DNA from: Seminavis robusta
Lineage: Eukaryota > Bacillariophyta > Bacillariophyceae > Naviculales > Naviculaceae
NCBI GenBank assembly: GCA_903772945.1
Contig: CAICTM010000097.1
Coordinates: forward strand, 58,208-122,207
Length of the DNA stretch: 64,000 bases
Reading direction: 5' to 3'
Shown here one piece after another: positions 1 through 9,500 of the stretch (the stretch's first letter is position 1; each line of letters opens with the position of its first letter). Position numbers and translations under genes: made by a program. Below the pieces are notes generated by a model. That model searched no databases, was not told the origin of the DNA, and saw only the letters and a list, made by a program, of their open reading frames with translations.

Positions 1-603
1 CACGCCCTGGTGATGCTACGATACGGCATTCCATTTTCTCCCATGGTATTTGTGCCCTTCATGGGAGCCGCTGTTGCCATGAAGGACATGCCCAAGGATG
101 CCATGCAGGACGCTGTCATTGCCTTTGGAGGACCGGTATTGGGCACGGTGGGTGCCATGGGAGTGGCCGTCGCAGCCCAAGCCACAGATTCGCAACTCCT
201 CTTTGCCTTGGCCGATTTTGGGTACATGATCAACTTGATCAATATGATCCCCATCGGTGCCTTGGATGGAGGCAAGATTGCGGGAGCATGCAGTCCCTAT
301 GCCGGTGTCGTTGGATTGGGCATGGGTGGTGGCCTTCTCTATGGGGGAGTCATTTCAAATCCCATTTTCTATCTCGTCATGCTGGCGGGAGGATGGTCCA
401 CCTTTCAACGATTCTATGATCCAAAGGGATATGCGCCACCAAACTTTTATAAGATTACACCCACCCAGAAGGCTGGCATCTCGGCGGGATATGTGGGTCT
501 GGTGGGGACCATCATGCTGGCCATGTCCGCAAATGCAGTCAACAAAAAATCGCCTGAGGAAATCAAACGATATCAGGAGCTTTCCATTGATGCCAGATAT
601 TAG
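1..603 (+). CDS. Site-2-protease-like M50 metallopeptidase, 3' part (5' end outside window)
   Basis: The frame is open from the first base and stops at 601-603, giving about 200 C-terminal residues of a membrane protein. It opens with HALVMLRYGIP, which fits the stretch straight after or including the last His of the M50 zinc motif HExxH. That is followed by a FIPF-like segment (VFVPFMGAAVAMKDMPKDA), the signature of the bacterial and plastid 'site-2 protease family'. The second M50 motif is clear as NMIPIGALDGGKIAG, whose Asp is the third zinc ligand. Several hydrophobic stretches follow (about residues 40-65, 95-130 and 155-175). Family members cleave transmembrane substrates inside the bilayer, and algal members are often plastid EGY-like proteins. 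Targeting and the first zinc ligands cannot be judged because the N-terminus is missing. Confidence 0.88.
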   Translation, partial: HALVMLRYGIPFSPMVFVPFMGAAVAMKDMPKDAMQDAVIAFGGPVLGTVGAMGVAVAAQATDSQLLFALADFGYMINLINMIPIGALDGGKIAGACSPYAGVVGLGMGGGLLYGGVISNPIFYLVMLAGGWSTFQRFYDPKGYAPPNFYKITPTQKAGISAGYVGLVGTIMLAMSANAVNKKSPEEIKRYQELSIDARY

Positions 604-717
604 CTACTAGATAGAATTGCTCCTTGTCTACTAATCGCATTCCTAAATATCGTTTGCATCTGTCTGTACGAGACAATGCATTTCTTGAACCTCCACTTTT
701 GACAGCTCCAAGTGCGA

Positions 718-2667
718 TCAAGGTCGACCAAGCCAGCGCCACTCTTCCAAGAGCAATTCCAATTGATGTGAAATTTCACCCGGAAAGTACATGGCGGGGA
801 CCCCAAGCGGACTTTCGACTCCGGCCACAGTTGCAACCTTTTTGCCGTAGTCATCACTGGAATCAATGTCCAAAACCTTGAAGTTTGGCCCCATCGCAGA
901 GATTGCCTTGTCTCCCACCAAGAGCTTGTTTTCCCGAGAGTATTTGCGGGGCTTGGACATGTGTGCCTTCCAAAAGATGGCAAGTTGAGGACATGGTTTA
1001 CACTCTTGTTTCCAAAACTGGACAGTTTCGGTATCGCTGAAGGAGCGAGCAGCATGCCATTCAACTGCCTTGACAAGCAGAAAATGCTTGTAAGCTCGGA
1101 GCGTCAGCTTTGCCTCTCGGTGTATGCTGAATAAGCCGAACGCTAAAATTTTCCATTTGTCGGCAAAGTCCAGGGGGACAGCATCGATGAAACGTAGAAA
1201 ATCCCGGCGAAAGTTGCTCAAGAGAGTGGAGAGGTTGAGGCGAGCAATCTGTTTCTTGAGAGTGACAAGATCCACAGAAGTTATAACTCCGTCAATGCCA
1301 GGAGAAATGGCTTCCCAGGCTGCTTGGTTCCAGATCTTGGATACCAAGAGGCAAGATTGAAGGCTCTGAAGCATGTCCTTCGTCTGCGAGCAAAGAGGTT
1401 CGATATGACGACGAAAGAAACCGCAGGGAGCGACGGGAGAAATGGCAAAGGAAACAATCTTGCCAACAAGATTGGCACTGTCCATCACAGCACGGACGGG
1501 GCTCACGATGCTCGGACGAAGCCCCAAAGCTGCGGCTTGCTTCACATTGTCCATCACAGCATGGACGGGGCTCACGATGCTCGGACGAAGCCCCAAAGCT
1601 GCGGCTTGCTTCACATTGTCCATCACAGCATGGACGGGGCTCACGATGCTCGGACGGAGCCCCAAAGCTGCGGCTTGCTTCACATCAGTTGCCTTCAAGG
1701 AGGGCTTGGACACTTTGGTAGGAGGCTCGATAGGTTCAGCCATGGCGTGTATGTTTGGATAAGCAGGTGCTGAAGTGAATCCAGGAGGAGAGCCATACCC
1801 GTAGTCATACTGACTCCAATCCGCTGAAGTGAATCCAGGAGGAGAGCCATACCCGTAGTCAAACTGACTCCAATCAGGATAGTTTGGATAAGCAGGCGCT
1901 GAAGTGAATCCAGGAGGAGAGCTATACCCGTAGTCAAACTTGCTCCAACCAGGATAGAATCCAGAACTAGACAATGATTGCTCATGCTGATATCGGCTGG
2001 GCTGGCTGGAAATCGAGGCACTCGGTGCTGCCAGGTTGGGTCGAACCGGTGGAGGAGCTGTACTTGTGGTTGCTGAAAACGCACTGGCCGAGGACCCAAA
2101 AGGAGAGCCATACTCATAGTGGCTCCAATTTGGATAGAAACGAATACCAGACAGTGCTCGCCCGTATTGCTGTTGGCTGGGCCGATTCGTCTGCTGAGAA
2201 ATCATGTCAGAGGGAAGCAATCCTCCAGAATTGGGATGGTAGCTTGGGTGTGGAACTGATCCATTGGTCAGAAAACAAGGAGGAATGTCAGCATAATTTC
2301 GGCTTGTCCATGGCACCATTTCTCCTCCATTTCCTGTACCATACATTCCACTAACAACATCAGGAGTTGTCATTGGAATGCTCTGGCCAAACACAGCTGG
2401 ATTGTTCCGGATGCTTGCATGTGCATGATGATTGTTGCCATCAGCCCTTGCAGCAGCATTGCTTCCAACATAGTCAGCCGTGACAGATCCAGCAACAGGC
2501 TGACTCGTCGTTGGAATCGGGGCAACAGCGGCTGAACAACAAGTCATTGGATTCGCCAACAACACATTTCCGGTGGATCCTGCGGCAGGAATGCTGCCCT
2601 CCAGAAAAGCCCCAATTTTCTGGCGTACAGCATTTGGGGAGTGAGTAGTGTTTTGTTCGCTTTCCAT
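718..2667 (-). CDS. Repeat-containing protein of unknown function, 649 aa
   Basis: This is one long open frame with a clear ATG at 2667 and no intron needed. The N-terminal third is Ser/Pro/Asn-rich and probably disordered. The middle has two repeat arrays. One is an imperfect Tyr/Gly/Pro module (core DYGYGSPPGFTSAPAYPN, preceded by W-S-Q/K-F/Y) present three to four times. The other is a 23-residue unit (core VKQAAALGLRPSIVSPVHAV) present three times, encoded by near-identical 69-base units. The C-terminal 250 residues look globular and helical, with many Trp and aromatic residues (SKIWNQAAWEAISPG, EWHAARSFSDTETVQFWKQE). I recognise no family. The open frame through the arrays and the coding-like composition support a real gene; function and location are unknown. 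Confidence 0.7.
   Translation of the reverse strand: MESEQNTTHSPNAVRQKIGAFLEGSIPAAGSTGNVLLANPMTCCSAAVAPIPTTSQPVAGSVTADYVGSNAAARADGNNHHAHASIRNNPAVFGQSIPMTTPDVVSGMYGTGNGGEMVPWTSRNYADIPPCFLTNGSVPHPSYHPNSGGLLPSDMISQQTNRPSQQQYGRALSGIRFYPNWSHYEYGSPFGSSASAFSATTSTAPPPVRPNLAAPSASISSQPSRYQHEQSLSSSGFYPGWSKFDYGYSSPPGFTSAPAYPNYPDWSQFDYGYGSPPGFTSADWSQYDYGYGSPPGFTSAPAYPNIHAMAEPIEPPTKVSKPSLKATDVKQAAALGLRPSIVSPVHAVMDNVKQAAALGLRPSIVSPVHAVMDNVKQAAALGLRPSIVSPVRAVMDSANLVGKIVSFAISPVAPCGFFRRHIEPLCSQTKDMLQSLQSCLLVSKIWNQAAWEAISPGIDGVITSVDLVTLKKQIARLNLSTLLSNFRRDFLRFIDAVPLDFADKWKILAFGLFSIHREAKLTLRAYKHFLLVKAVEWHAARSFSDTETVQFWKQECKPCPQLAIFWKAHMSKPRKYSRENKLLVGDKAISAMGPNFKVLDIDSSDDYGKKVATVAGVESPLGVPAMYFPGEISHQLELLLEEWRWLGRP
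1478..1684. repeat. Three tandem 69-base units inside the 718-2667 gene
   Basis: Copies lie at 1478-1546, 1547-1615 and 1616-1684. They are almost identical; the first differs at a few bases (for example 'cagcacgg' against 'cagcatgg'). The period is 23 codons, so the array is translated as three copies of one peptide. The near-identity points to recent expansion or gene conversion. Confidence 0.93.
1765..1960. repeat. Imperfect Tyr/Gly/Pro-coding repeats
   Basis: A block beginning 'gctgaagtgaatccaggagg' recurs three times, each followed by 'agagccatacccgtagtc' or a close variant and then 'ctccaatc' or similar. On the minus strand it encodes the WSQFDYGYGSPPGFTSA module of the 718-2667 protein. 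Spacing between copies is uneven, so this is an older and less regular array than the 69-base one. Confidence 0.8.
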
Positions 2668-3354
2668 TTTGTAGAGCTACTGTGGACGCAAATGTGTAAA
2701 AGTGTGTGAGAAAGGATGGCGAAGGCACTGACAATGCGGTAGCAACAAAGATGGCTCTTGGCGCTCAATCGATTCGATTCGCAGTCGCACAACATCAGAC
2801 AATCCACAAGGGTAACAATGGCGTACTCGTAGTCCCTGAAGAGCGGCAACCGGAGGCTGAAAAGCGCGTTACTCAATCAACAGCGGAATTAGCGGCAGCA
2901 GTTGTTGTGCCTTGTTCAGTTATATTGTGGCTTCGTGCTTCGTTCTTCACTTTGCTGTCCACCATGAGAGCAAAACCAATGCTGAGAGCTCAGCGCAAGA
3001 GGCGCGAAAGATCTTCTAGAAGCTGGCGAAGCTGCAAATCGAAGGTTTCCTTGCCTCGCCCTACTACACTGTAGAAGGTTGGAGGTTGGTCAACGCGGCT
3101 GCGGGATGCTACTGGTATCATGGTGCATGGCGAAAGAACCATGGATCCACCTATTGTATATTCCAAAGCCAACTGGAGTTGTCCAACTCAGTCACATTTT
3201 TGGTCAATTCCATCAACAATCCGTCCAAGTGGAATTCCTCCGTCATGCCCGCACAAAACCAGGTTGGCATCTTGCTAGTACTGTATGGCTGCTATACAAT
3301 ACTGATGACAATGACATGTTCAAAGTTTGTTTTCTATAGCATAGTACGCCCTGT
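2668..3354. other. Spacer between two minus-strand genes
   Basis: These 687 bases lie between the start of the repeat protein and the stop of the DUF4336 gene. They should hold the promoter of the former and the 3' region of the latter. Short frames on both strands show no recognisable domain. I see no RNA gene or mobile element. Confidence 0.5.
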
Positions 3355-4458
3355 TTACTGTTTCAAATCGAGCTGTTTCTTCAAGACTTGCTGTATCACT
3401 TCTTGACCTCGCACCAGATCCCCATGTGCCGGTATGAGGGTGGTTGCCTTCCATTTCCGTACAATAAAGTCTATAATATCTTGAAATTTATCCTTGCTGG
3501 TGACCATGACATTTTTGTAAATGGGCAGATAGAGTCGATTCATGGCAAAAAAGAAGGCTCGACTACCAGCGGGAATGGACTCCAAAGAGGGTGCCAGTTC
3601 CCATTCTTGAACGGTCGAAGCCAAGTGCGAATTGGGAATGCCGTCCGCTTGTGGATAGTTCCAGTAGAGATCGGTGGTAATGAGTGTCTGCGATGGCGTG
3701 TGGAAAAAGACGACTTCATTAAAGAAGGGTTTGCCCGTAGCGGGGCTCACTTCGACATCAATGTGAAGTGGTTGGATTTCTTCCAAATCCCAGCAATTGT
3801 CGAGATTGACTTGATTGGCCAAAACAACGTCGTCGTCATTCTTTGCTGCCTTCCAAGAACTGGGTCGAATTTGGGTGGGAATTTCCCCGGCAAAATCCAC
3901 TTCGGGCATTCGTTCCGGCAATCCCGGACATCCCCACATGTGGGCATCGGGATAGGCAGCTGCCCATTGGGGAGCAAACTTGAGGTGTTCGTAATTGGGT
4001 GACACGACGTATTTGACCGTGCCCAGTTTGTCGAGTGCTTCCTTGAGTGGTTCATCCAATCCCACGGGCGAATGAACCCACAGGTCCTTGCTGTTTGCCA
4101 ATTGAATGACGACCATGCGACAACTGACATCGATATTGTTCCACATGAATTCTCGATCGCCCGTGTAGACACCGGGGATACTGGCGGGTGTCAAGACCGT
4201 CCCCAACCGATTGCTCCATCCGACCGACGAATACCCACCCACTTTGGCACCCTTGGCCAAGTTGGCATCCAATTCTTTGGCTTTTTCCACCAGTGCGGTG
4301 CGAGTCGAAATGGGAAACACGGGGGGTGGGTCTTCATTATTAGTCGAAGACGATAATCGGAGGCAGTGTCGTCTGGAAGACGAGCATGGTTCCCACGGAG
4401 AGAATGCCGCCGTAAGGAGGAAAAGACTGGAACAACGCAGCAACCAAAGCAACATCAT
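3355..4458 (-). CDS. Plastid-targeted DUF4336 family protein
   Basis: The protein has 367 residues and no introns. Residues 1-18 form a signal peptide (MMLLWLLRCSSLFLLTAAF), and the cleavage region reads TAA-FSP, close to the diatom ASAFAP motif. It is followed by a Ser/Arg-rich stretch typical of the transit part, so a plastid destination is likely. The mature part matches the DUF4336 family of plants, algae and cyanobacteria, seen in IQLANSKDLWVHSPVGLD, KYVVSPNYEHLKFAPQW and the C-terminal TTLIPAHGDLVRG. That family is thought to have a degenerate metallo-beta-lactamase-like fold; its reaction is unknown. The start lies 226 bases from the divergent NSF-like gene, so both may share a promoter region. 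Family assignment is confident; targeting is inferred from the presequence. Confidence 0.85.
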   Translation of the reverse strand: MMLLWLLRCSSLFLLTAAFSPWEPCSSSRRHCLRLSSSTNNEDPPPVFPISTRTALVEKAKELDANLAKGAKVGGYSSVGWSNRLGTVLTPASIPGVYTGDREFMWNNIDVSCRMVVIQLANSKDLWVHSPVGLDEPLKEALDKLGTVKYVVSPNYEHLKFAPQWAAAYPDAHMWGCPGLPERMPEVDFAGEIPTQIRPSSWKAAKNDDDVVLANQVNLDNCWDLEEIQPLHIDVEVSPATGKPFFNEVVFFHTPSQTLITTDLYWNYPQADGIPNSHLASTVQEWELAPSLESIPAGSRAFFFAMNRLYLPIYKNVMVTSKDKFQDIIDFIVRKWKATTLIPAHGDLVRGQEVIQQVLKKQLDLKQ

Positions 4459-4684
4459 GGTTGTCGGGTTAGAAGAAATCTATGGACTTCATCGTTCATC
4501 ATGTGGATCTGTTTGACATCTGGGCAACTGAGTGAGTCAGTGAAAGACATCACCGATGAGATCTTCACTGACAGTTAGTCGAGTTAGTCGACTCAGTCAT
4601 GTTTAGCACTTGTAATCCACGTCTCAATCCAGGTCTACCTTCGTTCTGTCCCATCGCCATGGACTCTCCGGCTTGAACTCCGCC
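4459..4684. promoter_or_regulatory. Divergent intergenic region, probable bidirectional promoter
   Basis: These 226 bases separate the divergently transcribed DUF4336 and NSF-like genes, so both promoters should lie here. A short upstream frame (ATG at 4600, stop just before 4680) overlaps the NSF-like leader out of frame. The stretch 'agttagtcgagttagtcgac' is a small imperfect repeat. No TATA box is evident. Confidence 0.45.
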
Positions 4685-6076
4685 ATGAAAGAGTTGAAAC
4701 TGGAGGTCAGCCGTCTGCCTCAAAGCCGTTTGGCATTGACGAACAAGGCATATGTCCATCCCAGCGCCTTGCAAGGGCTTGTTCTGGGGCAGCAAAAGCC
4801 TGCACCCAAGCATCTCGAAGTTTTGTTGAACCGTCATGCTGTGTTTCACGTGGAAGAGAAAGATGGGGTGCCTTGCCACCAGATTGCTTTGAACAGACTG
4901 CATCGTCAATATACACAACTTTGTCTGGGAGACCAGGTGTCCTTGAAACGTCTCTCTTGTGACGTAATGAAGGACTTGGCGGCCATCGCAGTCTCGGTTC
5001 GATTTCTGTCCCAAAAGAAACAGCGCTCGTTCCAGCCTTTACTAATCAACACTGAGGAGTTGGCTGCCACTGTCAAGACGACGTTTGAGGGACAAATCTT
5101 TCAACCCAAACAGGCCATTGCTGTCGACTATCAAGGGACGTTGCTAGAATTGACCATTGCCAACATTTCAGTGGACTTTTTTGGACGGCTCGTGCCAACG
5201 ACAAACATACATTTCCAGGATCAATCCAATATGGCGGTACTGAAATTCATCGACTACAAACCATCCAATTTCAATTTGGAGGAATGGGGCATTTTCGGGT
5301 TGGGTGCCGCAATCAATCACGTGTTCCGCCAAGCTTTTGCGTCGAGACTCGTGAGGTCATCACACATAGGGAGTCACGCTGTGCACAGCATGTTGCTGCG
5401 AGGACCAATCGGATGTGGGAAGATGCTCCTTGTGATAAAACTGGCACAAGCATTGAATGCCCATTACCCTTACATCATCCAGGACCTCAGTACTACTGTT
5501 CTGGACGAACTTTTCTCCAACGCAGAAAAGGAACAAAGAAAAAGGAAAAAGGGACAGCTGCACATTATTGCCATTGATGGAATCGAATGGGTCCGAGAGC
5601 AGCGCAACTTGGAGTTGCTCCTTCGCAGGGCTCAACAATGCCACAATGTCTTGGTGGCCGTCACCACACGACAAATGGACTTTGAGTCGTCGTCCTTTCA
5701 TCTCGTTGTTGACGTGGGTCCTCCACCGGATGCCTCGGCACGCCTCAAAATACTGAGACACTACACTGCCGGGCTTTCCGAGGAAGCCCTGCAACGATTG
5801 CCAGAACTGGCGGAAAGATGTCCAAACTACACGGGTGCGGAATTGGAAGGTTTGGCAAAAGCAGCGGCTTCGTATGCTCTCGCTCGATCCCATGGCAAAA
5901 CTTCCATCGAAGATCCAACCAAATACGATCCAAAGGTAACGTATTCGGACTTTGAGAAAGCCATGCAAGACATTGAACCGAGGCTGAAGAATGCTCCCGT
6001 CAGCTCCAAGACAGCCGTACAATTGGTGGCAAACGACCACCCACCGGAGGACCAGGAAGATTGGATCCTGGTCTAG
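4685..6076 (+). CDS. Short, degenerate NSF/Sec18-like AAA protein (N domain plus D1 only)
   Basis: The first ATG in frame is at 4685 (MKELKLEV), giving 463 residues. Residues 1-185 follow the NSF N domain, which in NSF binds SNAP-SNARE complexes (LCLGDQVSLKRL, SVRFLSQKKQ, FFGRLV). The linker and D1 start match NSF closely (FNLEEWGIFGLGAAINHVFRQAFASRL). D1 is worn. Walker A is GPIGCGKM, where NSF has GPPGCGKT. Walker B is IIAIDGIE, so the catalytic Glu of IIFDEID is Gly. Sensor 1 Asn is replaced (AVTTRQ). The segment carrying the arginine fingers (LLRPGR in NSF) is missing. The protein ends after D1 with no D2 domain, whereas true NSF is about 740 residues. It is probably a non-hydrolysing relative that binds SNAREs or adaptors. 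The open frame and conserved N domain argue against a pseudogene, but decay is possible. Confidence 0.8.
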   Translation: MKELKLEVSRLPQSRLALTNKAYVHPSALQGLVLGQQKPAPKHLEVLLNRHAVFHVEEKDGVPCHQIALNRLHRQYTQLCLGDQVSLKRLSCDVMKDLAAIAVSVRFLSQKKQRSFQPLLINTEELAATVKTTFEGQIFQPKQAIAVDYQGTLLELTIANISVDFFGRLVPTTNIHFQDQSNMAVLKFIDYKPSNFNLEEWGIFGLGAAINHVFRQAFASRLVRSSHIGSHAVHSMLLRGPIGCGKMLLVIKLAQALNAHYPYIIQDLSTTVLDELFSNAEKEQRKRKKGQLHIIAIDGIEWVREQRNLELLLRRAQQCHNVLVAVTTRQMDFESSSFHLVVDVGPPPDASARLKILRHYTAGLSEEALQRLPELAERCPNYTGAELEGLAKAAASYALARSHGKTSIEDPTKYDPKVTYSDFEKAMQDIEPRLKNAPVSSKTAVQLVANDHPPEDQEDWILV

Positions 6077-6504
6077 ACCCAGGAGGGAAAAGGCCCAGAC
6101 AAAGGGAATCCTCATACCAGTACCACACCATAACCATGAAGCTGAGCGAGAGCCAACAGCAAAACTGCCTGCTAGAAGTGGCACAGCACTAGTAATGGGC
6201 TACATATTAGGCCAGCTAGAAATTGGTTTGAGACATGGGTGGCTACAAGGATCTTGCGGCTCTTGCTCGACTACTAGCTAGTTATCTAGCTATCTAGCTA
6301 GTGTGTCATTGGTTGGCATCGGAGATCCCGGCGGACGGACGCACATCTGATTTCAAAGCAAACTTGCCTCCAACAATAACCGACTGTGACAGCGAACGAC
6401 CATGAAGGGCAGTCCACAACAATGAGACAATTGGGGATCTTGCGGTTGGGTATACGTAGTTGAAACTTGATATCTGCCTAGATAATAGAACCATTAGACC
6501 GACC
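6077..6504. other. Spacer and presumed ATR promoter
   Basis: These 428 bases lie between the NSF-like stop and the ATR start. They contain a run of CTAG/AGCT tetranucleotides around 6270-6302 ('ctactagctagttatctagc'), a pattern seen in many spacers of this window. No coding potential or RNA gene is evident. Confidence 0.5.
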
Positions 6505-9500
6505 ATGCCATTAGCAAACCTCCCTGGCCTTAGAAATGGGGAGGAAGATGAGAATGATGATCCCCAGAGTGACAACCATCGAAGAGGCAGCCATGAACCG
6601 CGAGGATCTTCCATCCAAAACCCCAACAACCAGCAATCCAAGAGAACCCGCCGGACAAAATCAGGACCTCCTTCGACGATTACGGTTCCAGTGGAAGAAA
6701 AGAATCTGCTACGTCAACTATCGGATTGTTGCGAAAAGCACACCAAACAATGTCACAATCGCAAAAGCAATGACGACGAAGTAGATGACTATGATGAGAC
6801 TGTCTGCCAAGCCGCACTCGAAATTGTCCGTGGCGCATTGCCCAAAGTAGAAGCCGCCTATGTCTATCAGCCCAACAATAACAACAAGCGATCCAGACGA
6901 GGAGGTGGTCCCGAAGCCCACGAGGTGGGCGTGTTGTGTATATTCTACAAAGACGCCTTGCTGGGGGGATACTGTCCTCTGGCTCCTGGGCTTTTCCAGA
7001 CTCCCGAAGGATTTCCACATGTTCATGAAGGTATGTATATTAGTTTAATCATGTGTTGCGTCATTCTGCGCTGGTGCTCTGTGGTTTGCGGTTTCTATTG
7101 GTTCATGATATTGTGTAACTTATGGAATCAATCTCTCCTTGCCTTCTCCATTTGCCCCAGTGCTGCTAAGAGTTCAATTTCTATATCAACAATGTACATC
7201 ACCCAAATGGATTGCCGAAACAGTCAGTCCACAAGAAGATCATCACAACCATCTGGCCTGTCAACGACCTCCTTATCCAATATGGAATGTCGAAAAGACC
7301 ATTGGATATTTCTTGAACTTTCTCGTCACGTCTTCGGCCAACATTTGGCCTCCTCAAACCAGAGCCATGTACCGGCATGCCATTGAATGTGACCTCATTC
7401 AAACCATGATGGATTTGGCAATTTTGGCGGAATACCTAGAAGACCCAAACAATTGTGTCAAGGACAACAATACTACTGAATCACAATCTACTACTGCGGA
7501 GGAAACTCCACAACAACAACAATCCATCCAAATACTACTCTTTCTCAAAACCAGTGCTCTAGACCACAATATGCGACAGCAACAACAGCACGACAATAAT
7601 AGGACAGAGCCAACACCACCTCACCACGAATACGTCTTGGATATTCCACCCACTCGAGATGCCATTTGGTCCCTGCAGACCGCCACCCTCAATATCTTTG
7701 TACGGTTGTGCACACTGATACAAGAAGCGGACGTCAACGACGAACTCTTGCCGCCGCGCCAGTGGAAACTTCCCCTAGAAGATTTGTTTGCATCGTTACG
7801 ACCCATTCTCGTGTCCACATGCGTCTCCGTCTTGGCCGAACGGGCCCGATCCGCTGCCTTGGAGTTTGTCATGACCCGGGGGAGTCTGGTCTGGTTGCCC
7901 GAGATGGAGTTGGGTCACGTACTCGAATTGGCACTCTTGGTGGTGCACGCCATGGGTGCCGTCTTTTTGCGACAAGAACAATGGCGACACTACGCTCCCG
8001 CAAAACAACCACCGCAAGTGCCAACGCTGTGCTCCGATGTGCTGCACAAACTGGTCTGGCTATTGCGGCGCACGGTCCTGTTTCCTCCTCGAATACGGGG
8101 ATACTGTCAAACGGAAGCGACTGGCATCCTAAGACGCGAAGTACTCATGCCATTGCTGGAAGAGTGTCTCCCGTGGATACGACAAGCTGCATCATCATCA
8201 TCATCATCATTGGACCATCAAAACACTCCCCAACGACAGGAGGAAAACGCGATGCATTCCACCACGGACGCATTGGAAGAAATGGTCCTGCGCACGATTC
8301 ACGTATGCATGTACACAACGCAACAACAGTCCATGGTAATTGCCAACAGCAACCTTGTCGTGGCCACGGCTGGCCCACTCTTGGACCTGTTGATCAAGAC
8401 CAGGTCGGCACACATATCCTCCATTTGCATGGCGATTCTATCCGCCTTTTTGAAACCCGACCATCAGGCAAAGCGTCTTTGCGCCGCAGTTTGGGCTCAG
8501 CAGCAGCAAGAAAACGGCCAGTCGACATTCTGGATCTCTCGTGTGCCACCGTCACCAACAAGGCCATACTCGCAGGAGATTTTGAGCATGGTCAAACCAA
8601 AAGAACAAGAAGAAGAAGTTGCCCCGCAACGTACGCCCGTCAAGGAAGGAGTGTCACCCGCTGGCAAAGGCAGCAGCAAAAGCAAGCGGCGTGCCTCTCT
8701 TTTAGGTAACAATCCCCTCATTATACAAAGTCCGATGCCCAAACGACAAAAGTTGGAGGATGAAGAGTCCGGTGTCACAGCGGCAATATGCAAGGTTGAT
8801 TCTTCCTGTTTTCTAGACGACTTACTGGGGCAATTCCTGTCGCAGGGGCTTGACGCGGCAGAATTCATTCTGGGCGAATTGGGGGACAAGACACAAGGGC
8901 TTTCGAGAGACTTTTGGGACAAGGCTCTGGTGTTTGTCGGGTGCATGAAAGTGCTTCAGGCTGTTACCACCCAGGAAGGAAATGCGGCTTCATTCGCGAA
9001 CGATGAAAATTGGAGGGATGCAGATTCGTGCGTGACCTGCTTCGTGGAATGTTGGCAGTCCTTGTGTACTCTCTTCTATGAGAATGCCAAGTCTGAATCT
9101 CACACGAATGGATACTCAGCCAATTGGGAGAGTCTGGCGAGCATGATGATTGACTGTGGATTATATTCGTTCCAAGTGAGCGCCACTATCAATAGTCCGT
9201 CGCAAGTTTTGGGGTCTCCGTTTCGCGAGGGGTGCGACAAGCTTTGTGCGGCTCTGGCCATCATGGCCAGGCGGGTTGGTCCGGCTTCGCTTCAAAAGAG
9301 GTCACCGCAAGACGAACAGGTGTGCCAAGGTTGTTGCCGAGATGTTCTTGGAGCGTTTTCCTTGAATGAAACGCTGACGAGCCGTCTCTTCGGCTCGGAT
9401 GCATGTCTGTGTGCTTTGTCAGTTGGTCGCATCGAATCGCAACAGGCTCGAATGATGCCATTTCGGCGTGACTGTGACGTTGTAACTGTTGCCGCGTTGC

